Shown here: positions 11,751 to 21,617 of the stretch, piece after piece
Numbering within the stretch: the first letter of the stretch is position 1
Layout of the letters: each line of letters begins with the position of its first letter
Source: Cichorium intybus
Taxonomy: Eukaryota > Streptophyta > Magnoliopsida > Asterales > Asteraceae
Direction of reading: 5' to 3'
Assembly (NCBI GenBank): GCA_023525715.1
Contig: CM042013.1
Location: 79,111,494-79,175,493, forward strand
DNA: 64,000 nt
The notes under the pieces: generated by a model
The model's database searches: none
Seen by the model: only the letters and a program-made list of their open reading frames with translations
Told to the model about the DNA's origin: nothing
Position numbers and translations under genes: made by a program

Positions 11751-11992
11751 CAGTTTGGAACGAAGTTACCTTTTCAATCTTCAACACATAGTTAGTTACG
11801 GTTCCCACGTGATCATTCCTTTCTCCCCTCCCACAAAGGACACATACCCTCCATTAATGATTTGAATGTCATGCAATTGAGAGATGTCTCCTTTCATGTG
11901 CCTGGAACAACCACTATCAACAAACCAAGGTCTGATGATATTCCTCTATAGCTGCTCCTGCACAACCTGCAGGATTAGTTGGTTTTAGGAAC
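11751..11992 (-). pseudogene. E pol fragment: protease start, interrupted by H
   Basis: The minus strand gives the copia protease motif PWFVDSGCSRHMKG with catalytic D-S-G, then about 50 recognisable residues before the frame dissolves into noncoding sequence. The upstream gag end continues at 56219 on the far side of H. The last five bases, GGAAC (11988-11992), are the H target duplication. Confidence 0.75.
11988..11992. repeat. Target-site duplication of H (left copy)
   Basis: GGAAC here matches GGAAC at 56214-56218, directly outside the two H LTRs. Confidence 0.9.
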
Positions 11993-12294
11993 TGTTAGAA
12001 TAATGAAAAGGATCTAGATTCAAAGATACGGAAAGTAAACGATTAACAAGAATACAACATGAAGAACTGATGTCGAATGATTCAATTAAGCAACTCAAGA
12101 ACAATTCAGAGAGAACTATTTTGTATGAGTGCCGTGAATTTGAATTACAAAAAGTTAACCCTAATTAGGGTACGTGCATGCCTTATATACTAAAACTAAT
12201 TATGGAATGGAAAGGCCCACCCATAAATGTAAGCTAAATAAAAGGCTTAATTAACGTATGCGCAATTGACTCAACCTAATTTATGATTCAATAA
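11993..12294 (-). repeat. 3' LTR of H
   Basis: It is 302 bp and pairs with 55913-56213. Its start in element orientation is TATTGAAT where the partner has TGTTGAAT, so the terminal TG has mutated to TA. A TATA-like TAGTATATAAGG is present near 12183. Confidence 0.92.
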
Positions 12295-15200
12295 TCTCCC
12301 CCTTTGAGTCAAATTGCGGAGCTGCATTACTCTTCAACTTCAGGTTCGGAACCTGGAGCTCTCTTTCATATACTCTCGAACTCCTTCGGAATGCCATGTA
12401 CCAGGTCAATATGTCATTGTAGCACTTTTTGTCACCCACAGAGTTGACTGTATTGTTGTTGACAAGCTCAATAATTTTCTTCAACACTGCAGTGCAATAA
12501 AGATGTTTGTCTCGCAGAAAGAACATCCTCTTGACAAAATTAGAGCCTTCCTTGGAGGGATAGGTCACACTCCACTCTTTGCTGTCTATCTTTCCGAAAC
12601 GACGACGCTTGAGATCGGAGGTAGGTTTCTCAGGAGAGAATTCCAGAGTAGAATTCAGCAGTGCAGCTACTTCTACATCACGTTTCGCAACCTCCAGAAT
12701 TTAGCCCACGAGAAGCTTCTTAACATGTTTAGCGAGAATCTGATGATCTGGTGATCTCGACAAGATATTGAACAATGAGGACCATTCAAATGGATTCATG
12801 AACGGAAGATCAGCCAGAGTGAACTCTTCCTTCTCTAGATCATTTTCCCTTCGGGCCAGAAATATCGCGTTCTTGAAAGGGAGGGTTATACGAGGCATTC
12901 TCGGAGTCAGCTTAACGATTTTCTTCAAACTCCAAGAAAGATACTGTTCCTTGGAATGAGGTAAATAGAAATTGAAGAGCGTTTCGCTCACGACTGAGCT
13001 GGGTTGAGAGTTGTTAATTAGTTCATCAAAACACCAAATTAAGAACACTTTCGCAGTCATTGGAAAGTCAAACTGAGAATCCACTTGGTTGCTAGTATCA
13101 TATGAACAAATTGGTTGCAACCAGCTTCCAATGGGCTCAGTAATGGCTTCTTTCTTCATTTTCTGAAAATCCCATCTAGGAAAATGCAACTTCCGACATT
13201 CTAGAAGAAGTGCAGCATCCCTTTCAGCAGCTTCCTTAGCTTCAAGCTCTCGATTAATTCTTAGAATGTAATCGATTTCCTTGTCTCTTGCAGCTCTTGC
13301 TAATTTAGCATTTTCCGAGAGCTCAGTTTCTTCTTCTTCATCATCTTCACCGATCTTCTTTTGTTTTTGTTGAGAATGACCGGCGGATGTACCAATGTTC
13401 ATTCTATCAAACCAGTCAGAGTTAGATGTATGAATATCATCAACAGACTCTTTAGCCCCTGGTTCTTTCATGTTTGCTTTCGAAGCATCTCTTACATTTT
13501 CCTTTGAGGCGTTTGAAATGTCTGCGTTATCTCCTGGAGTGTTGTTATTGTTGGTCTGAATTTCCTCGTCTCCCCCTTGTTTTGGAACGGCCTCGTCTTC
13601 CGAAACACCCTTGATTGTACTCAATAAGTGAAGAACCGGATGAAGCTTGTTCGTCAGATGTTGACAAACGAAAGGGGTCAGAATCAGATCATTTTATTCT
13701 ATTGTGCGATGAAGAAATGAATCGATATTGGACGCACAATTCCGAAGAGCCTTGTTCTGCAAAACAACAGATGTTAATACTGCCGTTGTATGCTTGAGAT
13801 CTGCCTTGAGAACTTGAAGTTTTATAGTTTTGGAGGCCAGTTGATCCATGACCTCGTTCTCCATTGCTAGATCTCTTTACAGTTGATCCACTTTGGTCTC
13901 CAGCGAAACCAGTTCCGAATTCTCCTTTTTCAAATCGGAGCGAAGAGTAGCAAAAGCCTCCTTTTCAGTCTTCAGAGACTCTGCTAGACTAGAGATGACT
14001 TTTTGCATTTTAGTGTTGTTAGACTCGTGAGAGTCTCGGAAATCCTGCATGAATTTAAGAACGTCAGTTTCCAACCTACCAATTTTCGTGGCAGTGTCCT
14101 CCACATGCTTTTCCGATTTCTCCATGACGGTTGAAAATTCTCTCATAATTTTGACATTTTCAGTGATTAATGTCTCAACATGCTTGTTATGAGAGTCTAA
14201 CTGGGATTGCCAGTCGGGAGTGGAGGTAGCCTTGGAGGCTTCCAGTAGTTGATCCAGCTTGGCTGACAATTTAGTAAACTGCTCCTTGGTGATTGGATCA
14301 TTATCATTTGAAACATTGAAGCGCACATTGAACGGTGATTCAATGAAGTCAGCCATATCATCATGTTCGTCATAGAGTAGGATGTCTTCTTCCTCTTCTT
14401 CGGAATGTGGACCAGTTCGAGTTGGAGAGGGAATGGTGGTAGTTTTGGGTGAAGGAGGAGGTGATGGAGGAGGTGACTTTTGGGTATTGATAGTTTTTTT
14501 TGGTGATGTAGGCGGTGAAGTTTGAGTAGTGGTGGTTTGTTTTGGTGAGGGAGGAGGTGAATTTTGAGTAGTGGTGGTTTGTTTGGGTGAGGGAGGAGGT
14601 GAAGTTTGAGTAGTGGTGGTTTGTTTGGGTGAGGGAGGAGGTGAAGTTTGAGTAGTGGTTATGTCTCGGTCCTCATTATCACCCTGGTCATCCTGTAAAG
14701 GATTGGTGATGGGTTGGTCATCGGAATGTTCGTCTTCTGAATGAGTTGGCAAGATGATCTTCTGAATGCGTTTTTGATGTTTGACGGGCTGGTCGGTCTC
14801 GGAAGAGGATCCCTTCCCTTTTATTTTGGAGATTTTCTTTGGATTCTCCAAGTTTTCAAAGGCGTCCTTGTGCTTCATGTCAAGTGGACGAATGCCAGAT
14901 GGCTCAACCTTACAGTATTCCGCAACACAAGCAACGGTGTTTGGAACTCTTCTTGTCATCTCAATTGGAATGGACCCAATAAAGGCAAAGTCATCTTCCT
15001 TCGTGGTAACAAAGGACCCGATTGAAAGAGTGGGAATAATACCCATGACAGAATCAGTCATTACATGTACGTTTTTCTTTGTGATGGCCCATTGAACCAA
15101 GATTGACCAAAAACGAGCACAGGAAATTTCAGATTCTGGAAGTTTGTACGACATACTGTCAAAAAATTGTCGCCAAAGAACAGATCCAAAATCCAAGTTG

Positions 15201-15679
15201 ATATCAAAATACAGACCATAGATGAGAGTGCAGAATTGCCTACTTGCACTGTCTGAGCCTGAGGTCCTCTCTGAAAAACTTTTGAAAAGTATGGTGAAGA
15301 GTGAATTCCAAACCAGTGGAAAACTTTTCTTTGTGAACTTGGATAGAAGTTCGATACCTCCCTTGTAACCCATTTGATAAAACAACTTTTGAAGTACCAC
15401 CGGTTGAATTGACTAAGGATCAACCTGATTCTCGCGTTTAGTAAACCCTAGCAATTTACTGAATCGGGTTTTAGAGATGCTAACCTTAACAGTGGCCAGT
15501 TCGAACACGACCGAATCATCTTGTTTGTTGTAAGAGGCGGTGGAATAAGCATTAGAGAGATGAACCATTGGAACGGATGCTGATGCCGTTAGAGCTTTCG
15601 AGATTCTAGAGTATTTTAGGCATTTAATCAGCGGTCGAATGCCCTCAGCATACAGAGAGGAGTCCAGATTAATGACCAT
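12281..15679 (-). pseudogene. Sirevirus ORF3 (env-like), four in-frame stops
   Basis: One uninterrupted minus-strand frame of about 1133 codons runs from ATG at 15679 to a TAA inside the 3' LTR. It is broken only by TAG at 15413-15415, TAA at 13877-13879, TAA near 13697 and TAA near 12701. The first ~260 residues form a conserved-looking N-terminal domain starting MVINLDSSLYAEGIRPL. A proline-rich block follows near 14440-14650 with repeats of TSPPPSPKQTTTT. Then comes a long coiled coil (about 14290-13700), a charged linker (13620-13260) and a helical C-terminal domain. I see no clear signal peptide or transmembrane segment. Position and make-up match the env-like third ORF of Sireviruses (SIRE1 type), whose function is unproven. 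All four stops are single C-to-T changes from CAG or CAA. Confidence 0.8.
12295..12307 (-). promoter_or_regulatory. Polypurine tract of H
   Basis: The minus strand reads CAAAGGGGGAGAT directly before the 3' LTR. It is also the last coding stretch of ORF3 (codons for SKGEII). Confidence 0.9.
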
Positions 15680-15968
15680 GTTCTGGTTAGGTTTGATCTT
15701 CAGTGAGGCGGCTATTGTCGAGAGCTTGAGAGAGAGAAGCTTGAGAGACAGGAGGAAGGCTTCGTGAAGTGTTTGAGAGTAGTAAGGAGAGAGAAACTGC
15801 TGAAAACCTTTTATATGTTTGGGAAATCAAGTAGAGAGAGAAAATCCCTAGAAAAGCGATTTCGTTTCCCCAAATATCGAAAATGCGCGCCTGTTGAGTC
15901 TGTAATAATAGACACATGTTTATGACGTCACATCAATTTCGAAAATGCGCGCCTGTTGAGTCTGTAAT
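15680..15968 (-). promoter_or_regulatory. Putative internal promoter of H ORF3
   Basis: Reading towards ORF3 on the minus strand there are two identical 30-bp repeats (15939-15968 and 15877-15906), each with a GCGCGC core. The palindrome TGACGTCA lies between them (15923-15930), a classic bZIP/C-box site. A perfect TATAAAAGG follows near 15807-15815. Next is a CT-rich leader of about 130 bp without ATG in the ORF3 frame, then the ORF3 start at 15679. The combination matches a plant core promoter, but activity is inferred. Confidence 0.6.
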
Positions 15969-16258
15969 GCCAAGTATTTTTGAAAATTAACCTTTGTCAC
16001 CAAGAAACCAGAGTTAGAAAAATCAATAGTGATTTTTGTGCAAGAGTGTGCCAATAAAAAGAATAAATCAAGACAAATATCTGGGAGATCTGTGATGCCA
16101 AAGTGACATGAAAGTAGAAGGATCCCGGGCAGCGATCTCTTCCTTCGGAATCAAGAGAGATTCTGAGGTGCTTGTGTGGTTTCCCGTTGAATTACGATCA
16201 TATGATTTTTAAGAATCATTGAAAGGCGTCTTTTTAAGCGTGTTGGTTCTTTGTAGGT
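15969..16258 (-). mobile_element. H spacer between pol and ORF3, left piece
   Basis: Noncoding H sequence between the ORF3 promoter and insertion A. It continues at 22712 beyond A. The last five bases TAGGT (16254-16258) are the A target duplication. Confidence 0.75.
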
Positions 16259-17347
16259 TGACACGCCTAGGTCGTCGTGCGGTCAAAAATAAAGAGAAAC
16301 CTAACACACACTAGCACAGTGGAAGTCAGGGTCGATCCGCAGGAGCTTCGTGGTTAGACCAGATGACAGATTACCAACTAGTAGTGTCACGCTACAGTCG
16401 GAGGACTTATAGTTTCTAAATACCCAAAGCAATGATCAAACAAACCCAAGCCAAGCAAAGCTAAACAAACCTAGTTACTTTCTGAAATCAGAAGTGCATC
16501 TCTGAGTCAGAAGCAAACAAAGGCATCCAAAACATCCAAATCAAACAAGGCATAAACTAACCAATAACTAAGGTTCTGACTGAACAGTTACTAGTTAAAT
16601 TCAAGCCCTAAAACTAACCTAGTTGGCTACTGAAATCAGTAAAGGAAAGCAGTTCCAAACAAGGTCACAATACATCCAAAAACAATTCAAATACTCAGAA
16701 ACCAAAACAAGCATAAAAACACCGAAAAACCAATATTGCTTATAACCAAATGCTTCTCATTACTCAAACTCAAGTCCAAACATCCATGCAGTAACCAAAT
16801 GTTGCTAAAACAGAAACTAAAGCTCAATATCAGTAGGTGTCATTCCCAAAGATACTAGCCAATGCTTAATACTAACTAACTAATTGAAAATAAAATCCAA
16901 AACATAAAAATACCAATTGAGAAGTTCCTGAAACGAAATCTTGGAGTCAAAGAGCTTCAAGGTCGATTTTACACCCGGTCTTTGCTTGGGTTTTCGGCTG
17001 GAAATGCCTCTATTTATAGTTGCAATTTTCCCGCAGCGGCGCCGCGCAGATGAAGAATCCACGTCACGCGTACTAATCTTTTCCCGTTTCTTCGGCATTT
17101 GAATGTATTACACCGCCTTAAGCCCGCGTCGCGTATTTAAGAACCCCGTGGCGCGCGTACTTATTCCTTGATTTTTCATTCTTTTCCAAACTTCTTCCTT
17201 TTGCACACTTTTAGTCCCTGTTTTCATTCTCTTCTTCCAAACAAGTCCTGGCACGAAAAGTGAGAGTATCAAGATATATCTGATATAATTTCATCAAGAA
17301 CAGGGCTCAACAACGCCTAAATTACTTGATATCACTAGGCGTTGTCA
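16259..17347 (-). repeat. 3' LTR of A
   Basis: Pairs with 21618-22706. TATAAATA lies at 17011-17018 in element orientation, and GC-rich words such as CGCGACGC lie just upstream at about 17030-17160. Confidence 0.95.
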
Positions 17348-17363
17348 AACATCCCACACTTGT
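17348..17363 (-). promoter_or_regulatory. Polypurine tract of A
   Basis: The minus strand reads CACAAGTGTGGGATGTT against the LTR. A near-perfect hairpin (TTGCTTG-GGGA-CAAGCAAG) lies just upstream, as in B. Confidence 0.75.
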
Positions 17364-18360
17364 GCCTTGCTTGTCCCCAAGCAATAGAGTTTTTAACAAA
17401 TTATAATCAAGACTCAAACAATTTTTGACTGTGTTCAGTTTAAAAGCTTATTGCCCTATGAGTTAGAGTGGAATAGTTTGCGAAAACATAATTAAATTGT
17501 TCTTTGGAATTCATGGCTTTCTAGAGAACCCTTGATCACAAACTTTATGTCCACAATGAAGTGTACTTACTTATTCAGATTCTAAAGGCCATTAAGGAAT
17601 TGTCCATGACTTTCGATGTTGTCCGTGTAACGAGCTTTCGGAAATACCATCCCAGACCAGACGATCTTAGGTGGCAAGGTGCATAAGTCCCACCCATTTT
17701 AGACTTACCGTCTCGAACAACAAAGGCCACAGATTGACAGTCCCTTCCTAAATTCCAATCTTAAAACAGCTCAATCTTCTAAACTCATAAAACTCAACTT
17801 ATTTGACTAACTAATAGCATGATCACAACTATATAGTATTCTTTGAAAAATACCACTGCTATCAACAATCACAAACCATTCGTTTCAAAATTGCAATTTA
17901 TTAAAAATTTTGAAAATATTGCTAAAAATTTGAAAATTGATCATTTCTGCAAAAATTTCAAAAAAAATTTCTCTTTCGACCGTCCACACCCCACACTTAA
18001 AATCGTACGTCCCCGTTGTACAAAAATTATTTTTAGAACAAGGGAGAAAGAGTTACCCCTTTTGGACGATAGATTGCTTGGTGCTCAGTATCACATGTAT
18101 AATTGCGAACAAACGGATCCTTGATTTCGTATTCCGGAGTTGTAGCGCTACAGTGAACACGCCGGTGGTCAAGACAAGTAGAGGGGGCACGGTGACCCCA
18201 CACTTGCTTGAAACAACTCCTCCAATTTGGTATCACATGCATGACTCACAAAAAGATTAAATGCAAACAAATAAAATAAAATATAAACAAACAAAAGATA
18301 GAAAGTGTCATAAGTACAGTACAAATACCCAAAAGAAGAAAAAATAAGAAAAATACATCA
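17364..18360 (-). mobile_element. 3' noncoding region of A
   Basis: Collinear with 29652-30665 of B in opposite orientation. It holds a conserved small open frame at 18242-18033 (separate entry), AT-rich sequence and the PPT hairpin. No retroviral enzyme domain is seen. Confidence 0.7.
18033..18242 (-). CDS. Small conserved ORF in A (69 codons)
   Basis: The frame includes VWGHRAPSTCLDHRRVHC and EYEIKDPFVRNYTCD and ends GVTLSPLF. The counterpart in B (29790-29993) keeps the same frame and stop position. Over about 180 bp I count seven differences, four of them silent. The function is unknown. It could equally be a conserved noncoding element that happens to be open. Confidence 0.3.
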   Translation of the reverse strand: MHVIPNWRSCFKQVWGHRAPSTCLDHRRVHCSATTPEYEIKDPFVRNYTCDTEHQAIYRPKGVTLSPLF

Positions 18361-19544
18361 GTCGCCACCTGGTGGCCTGGAAGGTCCTGCCTCATGATCG
18401 TGGGCTCGGGCTAGGAATGGTCGGGGGCGCTGACCCTGCGCTGATGCGATCTGTAGAAGTACCTCCCCGATCCACTCAAGCTGGTCCTCAATCCTCGCGA
18501 CTCTGACCTCCAGTCGGTGGATGGCCGCTGAGTCCTCCTATGGCTGCGGCTCTGCTGGTGCTGCTGGCTCAGGTCTCTTGCGTCTCTTGCCGGGCTGAGC
18601 GTATGCCGGCTGGGGTGCCTGGGGTGGCTCTGTCGGTGCCCGGATGAGCCGGCCCGGGCGCTGCTGCTCTATCAGCCTCATCATCTCCAGAGCTCGCGCC
18701 GTAGTGCGAGATGGAGGTAAGGCAGTCAAGGAGGCGGCAACGGGGGCAGTAAGGATTCCATATGAACGGGACAGGCGGGTAATGAAATACCCCCGGGCCA
18801 GTGGACTGCTGGTGGAAGCACCCGTCGAGTGGGTGGATAGGGCAACTGCGAGGGCGTAGGGGAGGTGGAGGAATCTGGAGGGGTCGAGGAGAACCCAGAA
18901 AAACGTCATGTCCTCCCCGGATACCTTCTCGCCCCCTCCCGCTGCATAATGGAGGTGGAGACGATATGGTGTATGAGGCGGTATAGTGGGTCGCGGAGGT
19001 GGCTCTCCCGGGATGTCCCCGCCTCGTAGATGACATTGGACAGCGGTGTCCAAACCTCCATGTTGCTGGACCTCTCCGGCTGGCCCTGAATACAGGCCCC
19101 GAAAAGCTGAGTGAAATGGCGGTGCTGGAGGTCCGCCGTGGTATATAGACCGACTCGCCTCCCGAACTCCCGAAGGTTGCACTCCCTATGTGCACCTCCC
19201 AAACGAAATCGTATGATCCTAGAACGTGGGTCTGACGCCCGAGGTGCGAAGTGGATAGTGGATAGAAACTCCGGTAGCAGCTCGGTGTAGACGACGTCCT
19301 CATCGGTGGCCATGATCCGGTCCCAGCCCCGACATGTAAATGACGCCTCCTTATGAGTCTAGGTGCGATGTAAGTGTGGCTCGATCGCACCCCAGAGTCC
19401 AGCGTCCCTCAAGATATCCCTATCGATGACTGTCGCCTCGAGAACCCGGCGACTAGGCAGTGCGTCTCTCCGCGAAATGTACTCCGCTGAGCTGGCAGGT
19501 CCCTCTGGGAACTGAAGGAAGGGATGATCTAATCTGAACATCAT
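18361..19544 (-). pseudogene. ORF2 of A (Athila ORF-1/env-like family), broken
   Basis: The frame starts at ATGATG (19544) right after a splice acceptor and aligns along its whole length with ORF2 of B (28485-29651). Conserved blocks include LEATVIDRDILRDAGLWGA, SRIIRFRLGGA, NLREFGRRVGLYT and MTFFW(V/A)LLDPSRFLHLP. The tail has a short helical segment (ARIEDQLEWIGEVL). Breaks relative to B are TAG near 19359 where B has TGG, one missing G near 18945 causing a frameshift, and TAG at 18538 where B has CAG. It resembles the ATHILA ORF-1 type of plant gypsy protein, whose role is unknown; that placement is from memory. Confidence 0.7.
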
Positions 19545-19885
19545 CTGCGAAAAACACATAGCCATAAAAAGAAGAATTTTTTTTAGCATTTTAGTCCTTC
19601 TTCCCCACCGCACCGCGGCGCGGTCCAAGAGCAAAGCGCGTCGCGGCGAGCGGCTGTTTGCAAACCCCAATTCAAACTTGCATTTTAACCTGTTTAAAAT
19701 CGATCCAATCACACCACAAGGTAGCCTAAGTGCCGACTAACTCATCTAGGGTCTCTATTTGGCAAAACAAACACCCTATGAGTTAGCATTGGTGATTCTA
19801 AGTTTTGAACTTTTTTGGATACATCACTAAAATTAACCACCTAATCACTAGTTTTAACAAGTAATAGGTAGTTAGAATAGCATAC
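19545..19885 (-). other. Predicted intron in the 5' UTR of A ORF2
   Basis: The donor AAG|GTATGC (19885) and the acceptor TTTTTCGCAG (ending 19545) bound a 341-nt AT-rich interval that ends exactly before ATGATG. B has the same two sites at homologous positions (28142 and 28484). Confidence 0.6.
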
Positions 19886-20160
19886 CTTGATAGCAGAAAC
19901 AAAATGAGCAAGAAAAATTGCGAGAAAAATTCGTCGATCAGAGCTCGAGTCGTGGTGTGGGGTGTGTTGAGTCGCGGCTTACCTTAATATAGGAGGAAAA
20001 CCGACTGATCATTTCCCGCATCGCGCAATTACACTTGCCGCGACGCGCGTGTCACCAAATCAACCCCTGCGCATCGGGTTGGTTTCCGACCCCGTGTCGC
20101 GCAATTGAGAAATCCGCGGCGCGGTCATTCAAAATTTCAAAACTTTTCACACGACCCCAC
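19886..20160 (-). promoter_or_regulatory. Putative internal promoter of A ORF2
   Basis: On the minus strand a cluster of CG-rich words (CGCGACGC-like, about 20140-20010) is followed by TATATTAAGG (19991-19982), then a leader of about 100 nt and the intron donor. B has the same arrangement. Activity is inferred. Confidence 0.5.
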
Positions 20161-20235
20161 ACTTGCCTTAGACCACTAATACCTGCAAAGATTGATATAT
20201 TTTCCTAATTAATTCTAAGAAATATAAAACCTAAC

Positions 20236-20297
20236 CTATGACACGATGGGTTGCCTCCCAACAAGCGCTAAGTTTAACGTCTTCAGCCAGACGTAGA
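20236..20297 (-). other. Conserved paired-hairpin motif after ORF1 of A
   Basis: The minus strand carries ACGTCT-GGCTGA-AGACGT and GTTG-GGAGG-CAAC stems about 15 nt apart. The whole ~60-bp block is almost identical in B at 27731-27789, although the ORFs in front of it are unrelated. Confidence 0.6.
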
Positions 20298-20313
20298 ACT
20301 CCTCCTTCTACAT

Positions 20314-21513
20314 CTACGGTGGATCATACGCCTTCCTTCTTTGCTGATTTTCAGTCACCACCGTCCCTTCGCTGCCCCACTGCTCCTCAAACTTTCCTGG
20401 GTCGAATGGCTTGCCGGTCCTTCTGCTGCTGCCCGGTCGCTGTTTGTTGATTAATTTCCATGAGTGCTTGGAGGTAGCTTTGAACCTCCAAGCTCGGTCC
20501 TTCCTTCTGCATCTCTTCAAGGTCAAAGGCTTGACATGAAGCGCGCCCAGTGCCGCTTCCAGTAGTTGTTCCACACCTCGTTTGCTAGGGTATCGCATGC
20601 TATCTTCAGGTTGCAATTTTGGCTTGCAGTACCAATAAAATTTTTCCAATCGAATGGGATCGGAAGGCAACATATCGGGATGCTTCCATATGTCCTTATC
20701 GATGGTATTGATCAAATCTAATTTTCCATTCATGAATGGATCATGAGTGGTGATAAAATCATGTTTTTTATTTTCAAATATTAACTCGTCAGCATCAACT
20801 TCTTGATCATCGTCCAACAGGTGGATCGGGACCAAGAGTGGGTGACTTATTTGATCTGATGGTGGTACAAAGTCACCCATCATCAGATCCTTACTTTCAA
20901 ATTTTTCAAAAATTTCAGGAATTGTTGGGCTGGGGTCTGTACTGTCACTTACAGCCTCCTCCTCAACATCCTCATCAACCAAATTATCTGGTGATGGTAT
21001 GGATTCACTCATCACCAGCTCGATATTATCAACATTTTCAAAAACATCAAAAGCTGTTGAGTCAGAGGTAGCATTGTCACCTACAACCTCTTCCTCAACA
21101 ACATTTTCGACCCTCTCAGTGGTCTCTTGACTTTCCCACGGTGTATGCCCTTCCATCACATATTCAGGTGATGCAAGTTCACACACATTATTATTGGTAT
21201 AAAAATCACGCGCCTCCGGTTCTGCCGAAGTTGGTGAACATTTCCAACTTTCCTCTAACATATCTAAAGAAGCTTGCAATCTTACAAGAGCATCAGCCTG
21301 GTCCTTCTGCTCTTGGTGAGTGTTATACCAGAGTACCCAACGTTGGGCCCAAGTTGCAGAATTTTCAGGTTGAGATGACTCCTCGGTCCGCCATCCATTG
21401 TCATCGGGTGATCCATTGTAGCAATCATCCTCGTAATAGGTGTCCGTCGGATTTTCATAATCTTCATAATACTGATCCGGGTACATGTAATCGTCCATTA
21501 TGAGGACGTACAC
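20314..21513 (-). CDS. ORF1 of A: acidic protein of unknown function
   Basis: An intact 399-codon frame occupies the place where B has gag. It starts MYVLIMDDYMYPDQYY (a second Met at residue 6 is equally possible). It is very acidic and Tyr-rich at the N-terminus. It contains two degenerate ~45-residue repeats (FENVDNIELVMSESIPSPDN and FEKFESKDLMMGDFVPPSDQ) and ends in a basic tail (RFKATSKHSWKLINKQRPGS). I do not recognise the family and see no CCHC knuckle, protease or capsid motif. Its integrity, beside a broken ORF2, is notable for an old-looking element. It may be a captured or element-specific protein. Confidence 0.6.
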   Translation of the reverse strand: MYVLIMDDYMYPDQYYEDYENPTDTYYEDDCYNGSPDDNGWRTEESSQPENSATWAQRWVLWYNTHQEQKDQADALVRLQASLDMLEESWKCSPTSAEPEARDFYTNNNVCELASPEYVMEGHTPWESQETTERVENVVEEEVVGDNATSDSTAFDVFENVDNIELVMSESIPSPDNLVDEDVEEEAVSDSTDPSPTIPEIFEKFESKDLMMGDFVPPSDQISHPLLVPIHLLDDDQEVDADELIFENKKHDFITTHDPFMNGKLDLINTIDKDIWKHPDMLPSDPIRLEKFYWYCKPKLQPEDSMRYPSKRGVEQLLEAALGALHVKPLTLKRCRRKDRAWRFKATSKHSWKLINKQRPGSSRRTGKPFDPGKFEEQWGSEGTVVTENQQRRKAYDPP

Positions 21514-21596
21514 ATACCATAATTCAAAGAACTAAAATCAAACATCAAAAATCAGAAGCTAAGTCCTACAAATCACCTAATCTAAGCGCACAGCTC

Positions 21597-21617
21597 CCCG
21601 GCAACGGCGCCAAAATT
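21597..21617 (-). promoter_or_regulatory. Primer-binding site of A
   Basis: The minus strand reads TTTTGGCGCCGTTGCCGGGG beside the 5' LTR, matching the PBS of B and of Athila-type elements. Confidence 0.9.

Noticed and set aside
11993..12294. Solo LTR
   Set aside because: It has an adjacent PPT and continuous ORF3 on one side, and shares GGAAC with the far LTR at 55913-56213, so it is the 3' LTR of H.
12314..12754. Open frame of 146 codons on the plus strand
   Set aside because: It is the reverse of the ORF3 C-terminal coding sequence of H; the minus-strand frame is collinear over more than 1100 codons and ends at the PPT.
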